Shown in pieces: positions 35,471 through 45,444 of a stretch of 64,000 nt of DNA. The notes under the pieces are model-generated. The model did no database searches and had not been told where the DNA came from. It worked only from the letters and a program-made list of their open reading frames with translations. Position 1 is the first letter of the stretch. The number at the start of each line of letters is the position of its first letter. The DNA lies in the NCBI RefSeq assembly GCF_944388875.1, contig NZ_CALXKQ010000001.1, positions 1 to 64,000 of the forward strand, given 5' to 3'. The position numbers and the translations under genes were made by a program. This DNA is from an uncultured Brachyspira sp. GTDB taxonomy: Bacteria; Spirochaetota; Brachyspiria; Brachyspirales; Brachyspiraceae.

Positions 35471-36280
35471 TTATTTTAAACTAGGATCAAAAACGCTGTC
35501 TTCTGTTAATAAATATTTGTATTGAGTTAGATAATATGCCGTAAGCTCATCTAATTCTCTTGCATATTTATCTTTCAAATCTCCGTATAATATTCTTTCT
35601 ATAAGTTTTTGAACAACATCCTGAAGCCCATAAGGTACATTATTATTTTTATTAATATCTGTATGAGTAAATCCAATATTATGCATGTGTTCATGGAACA
35701 TCAAACCAGAAAAACTAGCATATCCGTATAAACTATTTCCAGACCATTTTATCCAGTTATCATTTTCAAAACCAACCCAATCTGCTGTAGGTATTTTATC
35801 AGGATTTTGTCCTCCGCAGTATCTTGCATATCTTGAAGCACCAACAGTACCTAAACCTGCTCCGCCTGTTTTTAGCTTTTCATAGGTAAAATTATGTTTT
35901 ACTGTTCGTACTACATCTGTTAATTTATCAGGGTCATAATTTTCACCAGCTTTAATACTAAAATTTCCATAAGAATAATCCTGAGCAGCCGCCAAATTTC
36001 CTTTAGCTTTTACTTGAGAAGGAAATTCACTTGAGTTTAAAGCTGTTCTAATAAGTGCCATACATCTTAATATAAAACGCTTTTCTTCTACTGTTATTAT
36101 GGAGTATGATGTTAAAGTATTAGCTATCTGAAAATTTGAAACTCCTACCTGCCAATAAGGGTATTTTTTATCAATAGTTTCTTTGCTGTAATCATCAGGC
36201 TTTAATACATTATTATTACAGCTTATAATAGTCAAAAAATATAATATAAATAAAGCAAATATAAAACTCTTTTTAATCAT
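35471..36280 (-). CDS. Lipoprotein with metzincin zinc site
   Basis: A 269-residue putative surface or periplasmic lipoprotein; the signal ends at C21 (TIISC). It carries HEHMHNIGFTH at 196-206, which is the HExxHxxGxxH zinc-binding signature of metzincin proteases (ligands H196, H200, H206; general base E197). Conserved KYPYWQVGV and DELTAYYLT segments flank the catalytic region. A broken paralogue lies 12 bp upstream. The family beyond the metzincin signature is not recognised. Extracellular proteolysis of host or mucus proteins is plausible, but no substrate evidence is present. Confidence 0.78.
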   Translation of the reverse strand: MIKKSFIFALFILYFLTIISCNNNVLKPDDYSKETIDKKYPYWQVGVSNFQIANTLTSYSIITVEEKRFILRCMALIRTALNSSEFPSQVKAKGNLAAAQDYSYGNFSIKAGENYDPDKLTDVVRTVKHNFTYEKLKTGGAGLGTVGASRYARYCGGQNPDKIPTADWVGFENDNWIKWSGNSLYGYASFSGLMFHEHMHNIGFTHTDINKNNNVPYGLQDVVQKLIERILYGDLKDKYARELDELTAYYLTQYKYLLTEDSVFDPSLK

Positions 36281-36292
36281 AAAAATCTCCGA

Positions 36293-37137
36293 TTATTTCA
36301 TATCAGGATCAAATATTGTATCTTCAGTTAATAAATCTTTATATTCTGTAAGATAATAAGCTATAAGTTCATCAAGCTGTTTTGAATATTTATTTTTTAA
36401 ACTTGGCTTAGTCCCGTATATTTCATCTTTCCATAGCATTTTATTTAAAATATCAGTTACTACACCTTGAAGAGTATAAGGAACTTGATATTGTCCTACA
36501 TGATGAAAGCCTATATTATGCATATGCTCATGAAACATTAAACCTGCTGTATTAGCATATGCCTGACTTTGCATATAAGTATAATAGTCACCAAACATAA
36601 CATCTTCCATACTGCCCCATTTACCGCTGCTGAATCCTACCCATTTTCCTGTAGGTATTTGACTTTCTGCCTGAAGTCCATGACGCAAATATCTTGATTT
36701 TCCCATCTCGCCTGTACCAACACCCGCTGCAGTATTCATTTTTCTATATACAAAATCATATTTAAGAGAACGAACGCAGTCTATAACTTTTTGAGCATCG
36801 TATTTATCGCCTACTTTAAGCACCTGACCATTATAGCTGTCATTTACAGAAGAACCTAATTGAGAATCTGCTGCTTTTATACGTTCTGCAAACTCATCAG
36901 TATTAACTGCAAGCCTAATAAGTGCCATACATACTAACATATATTTTTTTCATCTACTGTAATAGTAGTGTACTTTGTCAATCTGCTGTCTATTTCAAAA
37001 CGTTCTATACCTACCTGCCAGTAAGGATATTTTTTATTTATTTCCTCTTCACTAAAATCATTTGGTTTTAGTACACTGTTGCTGCAGCTTAAAACAGATA
37101 AGATGACTAAAGTTAATATTAATAGTTTTTTTATCAT
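36293..37137 (-). pseudogene. Second metzincin lipoprotein gene, frameshifted in a poly-A tract
   Basis: Two frames together make a full paralogue of the neighbouring lipoprotein. The first (from 37137) reads MIKKLLILTLVILSVLSCSNS with a lipobox, through ITVDEK, and ends prematurely. The second continues with MLVCMALIRLAVNT and includes HEHMHNIGFHH, the metzincin zinc motif. At 36944-36950 the minus strand has seven A residues; eight would restore DEKKYMLVCMAL, matching DEEKRFILRCMAL-type sequence in the paralogue. Everything else is intact, so the gene is either recently inactivated, phase-variable by slippage, or affected by a sequencing error. Confidence 0.82.
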
Positions 37138-37153
37138 ATTAAATCCTCTAAAA

Positions 37154-37926
37154 TCAATTATTAGGCAATATTTTCATACCTACTTGAAACCCTATATCAA
37201 AACTAGAGATAGTTTGCTTTGACATTTTTGCAATTGTTTGATTGTTAATTAATGGATTTTTTAATGACATTCCAAAATCATAACCTATATAGCCTCCTAA
37301 TACTAATGCAAATTTTTTATCAGTATAAATAGAATAGTCTACTGAAAATTTAAGATAAGGTATTATAATTGGATCATTAAACACATTTTTTAATTGAGAT
37401 ACATTATAATGTTCTATATTCCTATTTATAGTTTCTTTAGAATAGTCTGTATATGATGACATTATTCTGGCATATAAAGGCACTTTTATACCGACATTAA
37501 TACCAAATGAAAATTTTTTCCAATTAAGTTTCGGATAAATACCGAACCCCATACTTTCAAACATATATTTAAAATCATTTTTATAGTTTTTATCGCTGCT
37601 TTTTCTATAAAATGCAAACTCATCATGGTAATAGCTTATTTCACCAAGAAGGCTGAAGCTAAAGTCTTTATTTATATCGAATTTATATCCTATATGAAAT
37701 AAAACTCCTGAATCAAATCCTGCTCCTGAACGTCTGTCAGACTGCTTAACTTCCGCATCAAAATTATTCTGCTGCTGTATAGTAGGGCTTTTATTGGTTA
37801 ATATGTATTTATTTATTCCAACGCCCATTCCTAATGGAACGAATATTCCTATTTCAAGTCCGCTTTTAGCAAATAACTTGAGGATGATAATAATACTATT
37901 ATAAATATATTCAATAATTTTTTCAT
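37154..37926 (-). pseudogene. Outer-membrane beta-barrel-like gene with an N-terminal frameshift
   Basis: From an ATG at 37926 the frame gives a signal-like MKKLLNIFIIVLLSSSSY and then stops. From there the next frame gives AKSGLEIGIFVPLGMGVGINKY and the rest of a barrel of about 255 residues, ending FDIGFQVGMKILPNN. One T missing in the minus-strand TTT at about 37871-37873 explains the break: TTTT would read SYFAKSGLE as in the paralogue (SFAKSGLELGLF). The body resembles the intact barrel at 2344-3039 and the next gene. Confidence 0.8.
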
Positions 37927-37953
37927 AATTTTCTCTGTCTTTATTTAATATTT

Positions 37954-38733
37954 TTAATTCATTGGTATTATTTTAGTGCCTATCTGCAAGCCTATATCAA
38001 CACTAGAAATATTTTCAATGGGGTTATTAACAAGGTTATTACCTTTACTTTTATCATTGTATTTTAAAGCAAAATCATAAGAAAGATAAGCACCTACAAC
38101 AAAATCAAATTTTCTTGATGTATATACCGAATAGTCAAGTGTAATTTTTAAATATGGTATTATGTTGTTTGAAAAATAGTCTTTATAATTTTTTGTGTTA
38201 ATCATTTTTAAGGTTTCGGTAGAATATCCTCATAATTCATTATATGCTGAATTATTTATTGTACCTGCTAATATTATTTTTATTCCTGCACCTATACCTA
38301 TAGAAAATCTTTTATAATTAAATTTAGGAAGTACTCCTATAACAAGGCTGTCAAATGAATAATATCTATAATTTTTCATTTTCAAAGCTAAAGAGTTTGT
38401 ATTGCTGTCCTTAAGTCTGTAATTAAATATATCTCTTTTATATCCTAATTCTCCCATAAAACTGAAACTTATATCTCTGTTAAGCTCAAGTCTATATCCT
38501 GCCTGAAATAATACTCCTCCTTCAAAACCGACATCCGAAGTTCTAGTATTATTGCTTATATAAGTATTATAATTATTACTCTGCTGTTTATTAAAGCCTG
38601 ATGGAGTTTTATCATAATAATGAATTCCTACTCCTATTCCAAGAGGAACAAAAAGTCCTAATTCTAATCCGCTTTTTGCAAATGATACTGAACTGAAAAC
38701 TAATAATATAAACAGTATTTTTATTATTTTCAT
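37954..38733 (-). pseudogene. Outer-membrane beta-barrel-like gene with an in-frame TGA
   Basis: The frame opens with MKIIKILFILLVFSSVSFAKSG (signal peptide) and runs 167 codons to a TGA at 38230-38232. The same frame continues without shift: GYSTETLK, then a further 83 codons ending SSVDIGLQIGTKIIPMN. Alignment with the paralogue upstream shows the two parts are halves of one barrel of about 260 residues and that the stop replaces an ordinary residue in a loop. It is therefore a nonsense mutation in a surface-protein gene. Confidence 0.82.
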
Positions 38734-38900
38734 TTTAATCCTTGTATTAATTTTTTAATATAATAGCATAAGTTAACATATTAAACAATAATAAAAAAAA
38801 TCATACTTTTATAAATATAATAATTTTTATAAAAAATATAATTAAAATTATATTGTGAAAAATCAATTATACTATATAATCTTCAAAATATATTATTTAT

Positions 38901-40661
38901 ATGGACAAATATATGAAAAATATTACATTTAAATTTAAAAATAATAGTTTTTATATAATATCTTTCTTTTTAATATTATTTTTATATTATTCGGTAACTC
39001 AGATAATATTCCCACTATTTTCTGTAAATAAAATGAATTTTAGCATAATAGATATACTTTATGCTTATATATTTTCAGCAATATCATATATACTTTCTAA
39101 TAAAAATAAAATAACATCATATATTTTTATAATAGTTGTTGTGTTTTCATTTTTTACAATAGAGCCTTTATGTATAACTATAGATGCTAAGCCTTTATTC
39201 TTTACAGATATGCCTGATTTATATCCTTCTTTAATAGAAGTACTGCCTTTATATATGCAGATAATTACAATATCAGCTACAGCACTTTATTTCGGACTTT
39301 TATTAGCCTATGCCTTATATTTTTTATATGGGCTTTATAAAATATATAAGATAAATGTAAATAAGGGTTTTATAATGACTTTAATAGTTGCATCTGTAAC
39401 ATATATATCATTTTTCAGACCAGTAGCTATAAAATCAATATATGCTGATTATACGGATATAGCAAATAAATACGGAATTATAAATACTATAAGCTATAGA
39501 ATATCTTATGATAAATCAATAAAAATAACTGCAGATAAAGAAAATGTAGAGAAGGCATTTAATCTGCTTAAAGAAGCTGAAGCTCAAAGAGATATATCAA
39601 ATTTGATAGTACCTTATAATGATAATATAAAAAGAGATGTATTCGTTATATTTATGGAATCTTTTTATGATTATGAACATTTTTTGCCTCTTATGGATAA
39701 AGACCCTTTTCCTAGCGAATATAGAGAATGGGCTAGCAATTCTACAAAAGTAGGACCTAATGACAGCTATGGAAGTTTGTTTGCTAGAACATCAGGTTTA
39801 ATAGCATCATCTCCTTTGTTTCCTAAAAAGCAGAAAACTCCTATATATTCAACTTTGCCTTATTTGATGAAGGAAAACGGATATCATACTATAGCATTGG
39901 AAGAATCTGGGGTAACATATTATCTTGATTCATTGCTTCCTAATATTGGAATGGAAGAAGTTGTGTTTAATTTGGGGCTTACAAACATTAAAAATTATAT
40001 AAAAACTAATTACAGCGATAAGCCTATATTTTTGGCAGGATTTACATTCATGGGGCATGCAGGAAGTCATGTTGAAAATGATTTAAATGTATATGAAAAC
40101 AATAAAAGATTTATGAACAGCATAAATAAAAGAGATATACCTGTTCTTGTAGAAACTATGGAAAACTCTGCATTATCTGCTAAAGATATTATAGATACAA
40201 GAAATGTAATATTAGATAAATATCCTGATGCTCTTATAATATTTAAACATGATCATTTATATCCGTATTTAAAAAATATAATTTATAATTCCAATATAGA
40301 TGAAAATATAAAAAGCAATTTCTTTAATGCATACACTGTTTCTCCTATATTAATATGGAATGGAACAAATGGTGCTTATAAATTTAGCGAAGATGGCTTT
40401 CCTCCTGAAAATATTCCTATGTTTGTTGCAGCAAATACAAAAATAAATTATACAAATTCTATAATATCATTGCTATATAAGGATAAAACGGATAATATTA
40501 TAAGATTTTATAATTCATTTTATTCTAATGATAATGGAAAAATAATAAAGATTGAAGCTGACAAAAACAGTTTATCATATAGACAAAATGAAGCCCAAAG
40601 AATATTATCTGAAGATATATTAAGAGGAAAAAAATATTTTCATGCTTTAATAAATAAATAG
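38901..40661 (+). CDS. Membrane-bound sulfatase-fold phosphotransferase (LTA synthase/phosphoglycerol transferase-like)
   Basis: A 586-residue protein with five N-terminal membrane segments (to about residue 180) and a C-terminal alkaline-phosphatase/sulfatase-type domain. VFVIFMESFYDY resembles the metal-binding VxxxMESF of LTA synthase-like enzymes, GSLFARTSGL supplies the nucleophile Ser/Thr region, and IFLAGFTFMGHAGSH and IIFKHDHL carry later metal ligands. Such enzymes move phosphoglycerol or phosphoethanolamine onto lipids, glycans or lipid A on the outer side of the membrane. In a lipooligosaccharide-bearing spirochaete, glycan decoration is likely. An in-frame ATG 12 bases later could also be the start. 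Confidence 0.75.
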   Translation: MDKYMKNITFKFKNNSFYIISFFLILFLYYSVTQIIFPLFSVNKMNFSIIDILYAYIFSAISYILSNKNKITSYIFIIVVVFSFFTIEPLCITIDAKPLFFTDMPDLYPSLIEVLPLYMQIITISATALYFGLLLAYALYFLYGLYKIYKINVNKGFIMTLIVASVTYISFFRPVAIKSIYADYTDIANKYGIINTISYRISYDKSIKITADKENVEKAFNLLKEAEAQRDISNLIVPYNDNIKRDVFVIFMESFYDYEHFLPLMDKDPFPSEYREWASNSTKVGPNDSYGSLFARTSGLIASSPLFPKKQKTPIYSTLPYLMKENGYHTIALEESGVTYYLDSLLPNIGMEEVVFNLGLTNIKNYIKTNYSDKPIFLAGFTFMGHAGSHVENDLNVYENNKRFMNSINKRDIPVLVETMENSALSAKDIIDTRNVILDKYPDALIIFKHDHLYPYLKNIIYNSNIDENIKSNFFNAYTVSPILIWNGTNGAYKFSEDGFPPENIPMFVAANTKINYTNSIISLLYKDKTDNIIRFYNSFYSNDNGKIIKIEADKNSLSYRQNEAQRILSEDILRGKKYFHALINK

Positions 40662-40671
40662 TTAATATTTT

Positions 40672-41190
40672 TTATTTATTATTATCAGCATATAATATCA
40701 TAGTAATAATACCTACTACGCTTCCAGTTATTAGCGATAGTATAAATACAGGCACTATTAAAAATCTAATATCAGGCAGATTAAATAAATATTTTGATAA
40801 AAATGCCTGAGATAAATTACTTATTAAAGAGCCTGCTAAACTTATGCCGAAAATTGAGAATGTATTTTTTAAATAACTCATAAACTTCATAATTATTACG
40901 GACATTATACCTCCGCATAGACCTAAATAGAATGGCGGGGTGAGTATATAGGCAAAAACTATCGCAACTGATACATTTTTTATTAATATAAGAAGCAGAA
41001 GTTCTCTAAATTTGAATACATCTATAACCATTAATACTACTATAAATGAAAAACCTATTCTAAAGTAAGGTATAGGTCTTGGAAACATATTTTCAACTGC
41101 CGCAATAAATGATGATATAAAAGCAAAAAATATTATATCATAAATCCTGCGTTTTCCTGTATGTAATTTAATACTTTCTAAAAATACCAT
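40672..41190 (-). CDS. Gx transporter-family membrane protein
   Basis: A 172-residue protein with five or six membrane segments and the pattern ENMFPRPIPYFRIGFSFIVVLMVI, followed by LTPPFYLGLCGGIMSVIIMKF, typical of the Gx transporter/heptaprenyl diphosphate synthase component I family. It is the last gene of the cdaA operon and follows a NusG-domain-II protein (9-bp gap), a pairing known in other bacteria. A role in transport of an isoprenoid or thiamine-like compound has been proposed for the family but is not settled. Confidence 0.83.
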   Translation of the reverse strand: MVFLESIKLHTGKRRIYDIIFFAFISSFIAAVENMFPRPIPYFRIGFSFIVVLMVIDVFKFRELLLLILIKNVSVAIVFAYILTPPFYLGLCGGIMSVIIMKFMSYLKNTFSIFGISLAGSLISNLSQAFLSKYLFNLPDIRFLIVPVFILSLITGSVVGIITMILYADNNK

Positions 41191-41199
41191 ATTATATTC

Positions 41200-41562
41200 C
41201 TATTGAACTATAGAATCTATCTCTAAATTATTCTCAGAATTTTTTTCAAAATGAATAATTACGCCATTGGGCATGCATATTAATGGAGCATTTTTTAATA
41301 CTCCAGCTTTAACACATAATTTATCCCTGCATGGAGAATCAGCAAACATAATCTGATTATTGCTTATAATAATTGTTGTTTCTCCCAATAAGCCATTAAC
41401 TTTTATTTCTCTGTCAGTATTTAAATCATATCTGAAAGATTTTTCATAAGTATCTATAATTATTTTATTGCTTTTATTAGTTATTAATTTCTTGGCATAA
41501 AAAAAAGAAAATACTATTATAAATATAAATATTATTATATCTCCGTATCTTAATTTTTTCAT
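41200..41562 (-). CDS. Membrane-anchored NusG domain II protein
   Basis: A 120-residue protein with one N-terminal membrane segment and a NusG-II/DUF-type extracytoplasmic domain containing the Cys-rich SPCRDKLCVKAGVLKNAPLICMPNG. The cysteines may form disulfides. It lies between the YbbR protein (3-bp gap) and the Gx-type protein. The biochemical role is unknown. Confidence 0.82.
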   Translation of the reverse strand: MKKLRYGDIIIFIFIIVFSFFYAKKLITNKSNKIIIDTYEKSFRYDLNTDREIKVNGLLGETTIIISNNQIMFADSPCRDKLCVKAGVLKNAPLICMPNGVIIHFEKNSENNLEIDSIVQ

Positions 41563-41565
41563 TAA

Positions 41566-42573
41566 TTATTGATTTACCTGCTTATTATTATTTACAATAT
41601 TACTGTTGTCTTTAGCTGATATTTCTACATCAAAATATGAAGGCTCTATCTGAACTAATTTTGTATGCATAGGTATATTAGCTTCAACTGATATATTAGA
41701 ATGCACTCCAATATTTGTTACATCTTTTAAATCTAAAGATAATAATATGTCATTAGCAGATATATTAGTAAGCAGACTTTTATTTGCTTCTAATACAACT
41801 CTCTTTACTATAAAGCCTTCATCAGAGTTTACATTAAATCTGCTGTCTAAATTATCCAAACTTACAACAATATCATTAAATTCAACCCTTTCTACATTTT
41901 TATTAAATATAATGCTTACATTAACTCTTGATACATCCGATTTTATATTCTTAGGTAAATTTATTCTTGATATTGCAGAATAATCCAAATATTTATCTGT
42001 TAGGTCTATATTATATGTTTTTATTTCATCTATAGCGGATATTAAAGTTTTAGGTCCTGATATAATAGTATTTGAAGGATTAACTATAATATCATCAACA
42101 CTTAATCCTAATGAAGCTACTCCTATTGTAGATGCTTCTATGGGAACGGTTTTATATGCCAATTCATCCAAAACTATTGGTATTTTATTCGGATTTACTG
42201 TAATATTCATTTTTGTATAATCTATATCTCCTGCTAAATAAACCTCATACATATTGCTTCCTATAGATGCATTTGTAAGATCTATGTAGGTACTGAATTC
42301 AGTAGGAAGTTCGTATACATTATCTTTAAATCCTTTTAATGTAATAGTAACATTTTCCTGAACATTATTAGCTATTAATAATCTTGAAGGTATATTTCTA
42401 ATTTCAATTTTAGTAACATAATCTTTGGCGTATTCTTTTTGATATCTTACAAACAAAAATAATAAAAATGACATTGCAAGACATAATAATTTAACCCAAA
42501 ATCTATTCGTTATATAGTTTAACGCTTTTTTATAATTAAATTTTTTAATAGTTAGTTTTTTTTTATTACTCAT
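41566..42573 (-). CDS. YbbR-domain protein, CdaA partner
   Basis: A 335-residue protein with one membrane anchor (residues 28-46, FWVKLLCLAMSFLLFLFV) and three to four extracytoplasmic YbbR repeats, each marked by a proline-rich turn such as PSRLL, PNKIPIVLD and PKNIKSDVS. Related CdaR proteins bind CdaA and tune c-di-AMP synthesis. The 4-base overlap with cdaA indicates coupled translation and a complex. Confidence 0.86.
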   Translation of the reverse strand: MSNKKKLTIKKFNYKKALNYITNRFWVKLLCLAMSFLLFLFVRYQKEYAKDYVTKIEIRNIPSRLLIANNVQENVTITLKGFKDNVYELPTEFSTYIDLTNASIGSNMYEVYLAGDIDYTKMNITVNPNKIPIVLDELAYKTVPIEASTIGVASLGLSVDDIIVNPSNTIISGPKTLISAIDEIKTYNIDLTDKYLDYSAISRINLPKNIKSDVSRVNVSIIFNKNVERVEFNDIVVSLDNLDSRFNVNSDEGFIVKRVVLEANKSLLTNISANDILLSLDLKDVTNIGVHSNISVEANIPMHTKLVQIEPSYFDVEISAKDNSNIVNNNKQVNQ

Positions 42574-43349
42574 TTTATTTCTAAAAGCTCTCCAAGTCTT
42601 CTATCTAATTCTTCTCTGCTTAAATTATATTCTAATATTCCATTATGTACTATAGATACGCATTGAGTTTCTTCAGAAACAACAACTACAACAGCATCAG
42701 TTTGCTCAGAAACACCAAGTGCTGCCCTATGTCTAGTACCAAGCCTTCTATTTTTTATTTTAGGTTCTATTTCTGTAAGAGGCAGATATGCACTTGCAGC
42801 AGCTATTCTATTTTCCATAATAATAGCTGCTCCGTCATGTATTGGGTTATTCTTAAAAAATATTGACTCTATAAGTTCTATAGATATATCAGCATTAAGT
42901 TTAACCGCTCTATCAACCAAAGAATGTAATGATATATTTCTTTGAAAAACTATTAAAGCACCATATCCTTTATATGATAAATTAAATGTTGCACTAAGTA
43001 TTTTTTGTATCTGATCTTCATCATATCTGAAAGATTTTTTTAAGAAAGCTCTTCCGCCTAATATTCTAAGTCCATGTTTTATTTCTGCTTGGAAAAGTAC
43101 TACTATAGCAATAAGTCCAACTTGAAAGAATTTATCGAATATCCATGATAATGTAGTAAGTCCGAATACTTTAGCTATTAAAGTTATGAAAAATAATATT
43201 ATAAAACCTACAGCTATGCTATATGCTCTAGTATTGTACATTAGCATATATATTATATAAAATAATATAGCAACTAATATTATGTCAAGACCATAAGAGA
43301 GATATCGCCAATTTGAAGTTGATATAAAATTATTAATATTGTAAAGCAT
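42570..43349 (-). CDS. cdaA: Diadenylate cyclase CdaA
   Basis: A 259-residue membrane enzyme that makes cyclic di-AMP from two ATP. Three N-terminal membrane segments (to about residue 85) are followed by the DisA_N domain with DGA at 172-174 and GTRHRA at 204-209, the catalytic motifs. Length and topology match CdaA/DacA. It heads an operon with the YbbR protein, the NusG-II protein and the Gx-type protein. c-di-AMP controls osmolyte and wall homeostasis in many bacteria. Confidence 0.94.
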   Translation of the reverse strand: MLYNINNFISTSNWRYLSYGLDIILVAILFYIIYMLMYNTRAYSIAVGFIILFFITLIAKVFGLTTLSWIFDKFFQVGLIAIVVLFQAEIKHGLRILGGRAFLKKSFRYDEDQIQKILSATFNLSYKGYGALIVFQRNISLHSLVDRAVKLNADISIELIESIFFKNNPIHDGAAIIMENRIAAASAYLPLTEIEPKIKNRRLGTRHRAALGVSEQTDAVVVVVSEETQCVSIVHNGILEYNLSREELDRRLGELLEIK

Positions 43350-43394
43350 ATACTTGGATATTATACCATATTTGCTTGTATTTGTAAATATATT

Positions 43395-45128
43395 TTATTT
43401 ATTAAAACTTAAACTAACATTATTGAACCTAGTATTCATTTTACCTTTTGAATAAAGTGTTTTTCCTTCTTTAATTGTTTCCATAACTTCAATATTTTTT
43501 ATATCCATAGGATCGCATTTTATTGGATTATCGCTAAGTATTACTAAATCTGCCAATTTGCCCTCTTCTATAGTACCTTTTAAATTTTCTTCCTTATTTT
43601 GATATGCTGCATTTACTGTAATAGCTTTCAAAGCATTATATGGAGTAACCTTCTGATTTTCACCTAGTAATATGCCATCTCTTGTAATTCTATTAACTGC
43701 ACACCATACTGTTTCAATCATATTAGGTTTTATAACAGGCGTATCCTGATGATAAGTGAATGCTAAATTATTATTTAATGCCGTTTTTGATGCACTTATT
43801 TGAGAAGCTCTATCCATACCTAGATTTGCTATATGAGTATCACCCCAATAGTATACATGTGCTACGAATATTGAAGGTATGATATTGAGATTTGACATAG
43901 ATGTATATTGCTCTTCGCGTATTATTTGACTATGTACCAATACAGCTCTATAATTATTTGTAGTGTTTCTTCTGTTCATAACATTGCTGAATGCATTAAT
44001 ATATTGATCTGCCGCTGCATCACCATTGCAATGTGCCTGAAGCTGCATTTTTTCATCCAATGATTTTTCAACATATTTTTCTACAGCGGCATCATCATAT
44101 ATCCCGTATCCTCTGTATCTTGCAGGTCCGCTTATATACGGCTGCTCCAGCCATGCTGTTTTTGCCTGAGGAGAACCGTCTAGGAATATTTTGTATCCAC
44201 CTATTTTAAATCTATTGCTGTATTTTCCTATCATTTCAGCATTAGTTTCTGTTAATGAAGCTGAGTTCTTCAAATCTATAAAGCCAATTATATCTATATT
44301 AAATCTGTTATTTGTTATCATATTATTTATAAGAGGAAATTCTGCTGTTGAAATCAAAGCATCCTGTGCTGTTGTAATACCATATCCTAAATATACATTT
44401 TCTGCCTGATTAATAAAATTCATCAAATCTTCATCTGTAAACGAAAATTTAATACTTTGTGCATAATGCATAAATGCTGTTTCTTCCATATATCCAGTAG
44501 GCTTTCTGCTGTTAGGATATCTTTCTATAACTCCGCCTTCTATATCAGGAGTGTTTTCATTTACTCCGAATTCCTCCAATGCTTTTGAGTTCATAGCACC
44601 AACATGCCCTGATGCATGCGTTATAAATATTGGATGAGTAGTTGAAATTTTATCTAAATCATCCCTATTAGGATTTTTTTTACCAGGAAGCAAATTATTA
44701 TCATACCCAAATCCCACAACCCAAGCATCATCTTTCAATTTATTTACTTGTATATAATTTGTAATCTTTTCAGCAATTTCTAATAAATTAGTTGATCCCG
44801 TTAAATCTACAGTTGTAAGCGACTGAGCAAATCTTATTATATGGCTGTGTGCATCTATAAAAGAAGGCATTAAAGTTTTTCCTTTTAAATCTATAACTTC
44901 AGCATAGGCATTATTTATTAAACTTTTTTCATCTTCATCAGTATATACTACTTTCATTATGGTATTATCTCTTACTTCAATGGCTTTTGCATATATTGGT
45001 TCATCGCCTTTCATTGTTAGTATATCGCCGTTATGATAAACTCTTATTTTATGTGTTATCTTATCATGGCATGAATTTAATGATATGCCGATTATTAAAC
45101 AAATAAGCATGAAATATATTTTTTTCAT
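43395..45128 (-). CDS. Amidohydrolase (YtcJ-like) lipoprotein
   Basis: A 577-residue member of the amidohydrolase-3 family. It begins with a lipoprotein signal ending NSCHD. FIDAHSHIIRFAQSLTTVDLTG has the two metal-binding His residues; further candidates are QAHCNGDAA, VHSQ and a late YHQDTPV. The C-terminal strand FEEGKLADLVILSDNPI-type segment matches the family. Substrate is unknown. Extracytoplasmic anchoring is unusual for the family but seen in some bacteria. It is divergent from the RNase J gene. Confidence 0.85.
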   Translation of the reverse strand: MKKIYFMLICLIIGISLNSCHDKITHKIRVYHNGDILTMKGDEPIYAKAIEVRDNTIMKVVYTDEDEKSLINNAYAEVIDLKGKTLMPSFIDAHSHIIRFAQSLTTVDLTGSTNLLEIAEKITNYIQVNKLKDDAWVVGFGYDNNLLPGKKNPNRDDLDKISTTHPIFITHASGHVGAMNSKALEEFGVNENTPDIEGGVIERYPNSRKPTGYMEETAFMHYAQSIKFSFTDEDLMNFINQAENVYLGYGITTAQDALISTAEFPLINNMITNNRFNIDIIGFIDLKNSASLTETNAEMIGKYSNRFKIGGYKIFLDGSPQAKTAWLEQPYISGPARYRGYGIYDDAAVEKYVEKSLDEKMQLQAHCNGDAAADQYINAFSNVMNRRNTTNNYRAVLVHSQIIREEQYTSMSNLNIIPSIFVAHVYYWGDTHIANLGMDRASQISASKTALNNNLAFTYHQDTPVIKPNMIETVWCAVNRITRDGILLGENQKVTPYNALKAITVNAAYQNKEENLKGTIEEGKLADLVILSDNPIKCDPMDIKNIEVMETIKEGKTLYSKGKMNTRFNNVSLSFNK

Positions 45129-45444
45129 TTTAAGTCCCTCTTTTATATTGTTATTTTATTATTTTTATTATTCAGTTAATTCTTATATAGATATTATTAT
45201 AACATTAATAATAAAAATATATATCAATTTTTTTATATTAGTAAGATTACTTTTTCAGATATTTCTGCTAATATATTATATATATGTTCTAATTAAGGAA
45301 TATATAATTATTTTTTATTTTAAAAATGTACAAAAACTCATACTAATAAACTTTATAATTAAAACTTGACTTAATACTTTTTTATAGTTAAAATATGATA
45401 AATATAGTGTAATTTTTGTTTTAAAATAATTAAAGTAGTAATTA
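45129..45444. other. Divergent intergenic region, no gene seen
   Basis: A 316-bp AT-rich gap between the amidohydrolase and the RNase J gene. Both promoters must lie here; TTGACT near 45365 with downstream TATGAT-like sequence is a plausible -35/-10 pair for RNase J. No stable hairpin or ORF with support was found. Confidence 0.45.

Noticed and set aside
38230-38232. In-frame TGA as a selenocysteine codon, given YedF nearby
   Set aside because: The gene encodes a surface beta-barrel, the position is not conserved as Cys in the paralogue, and no SECIS-like hairpin is evident right after it.
42645-42866. 73-residue plus-strand frame
   Set aside because: It lies wholly antisense to cdaA and has the composition of an AT-rich shadow frame.
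45085-45369. 94-residue hydrophobic plus-strand frame before RNase J
   Set aside because: It begins antisense to the amidohydrolase signal peptide, lacks a ribosome-binding site and is composed of Ile, Tyr, Phe and Leu as expected from random AT-rich DNA.
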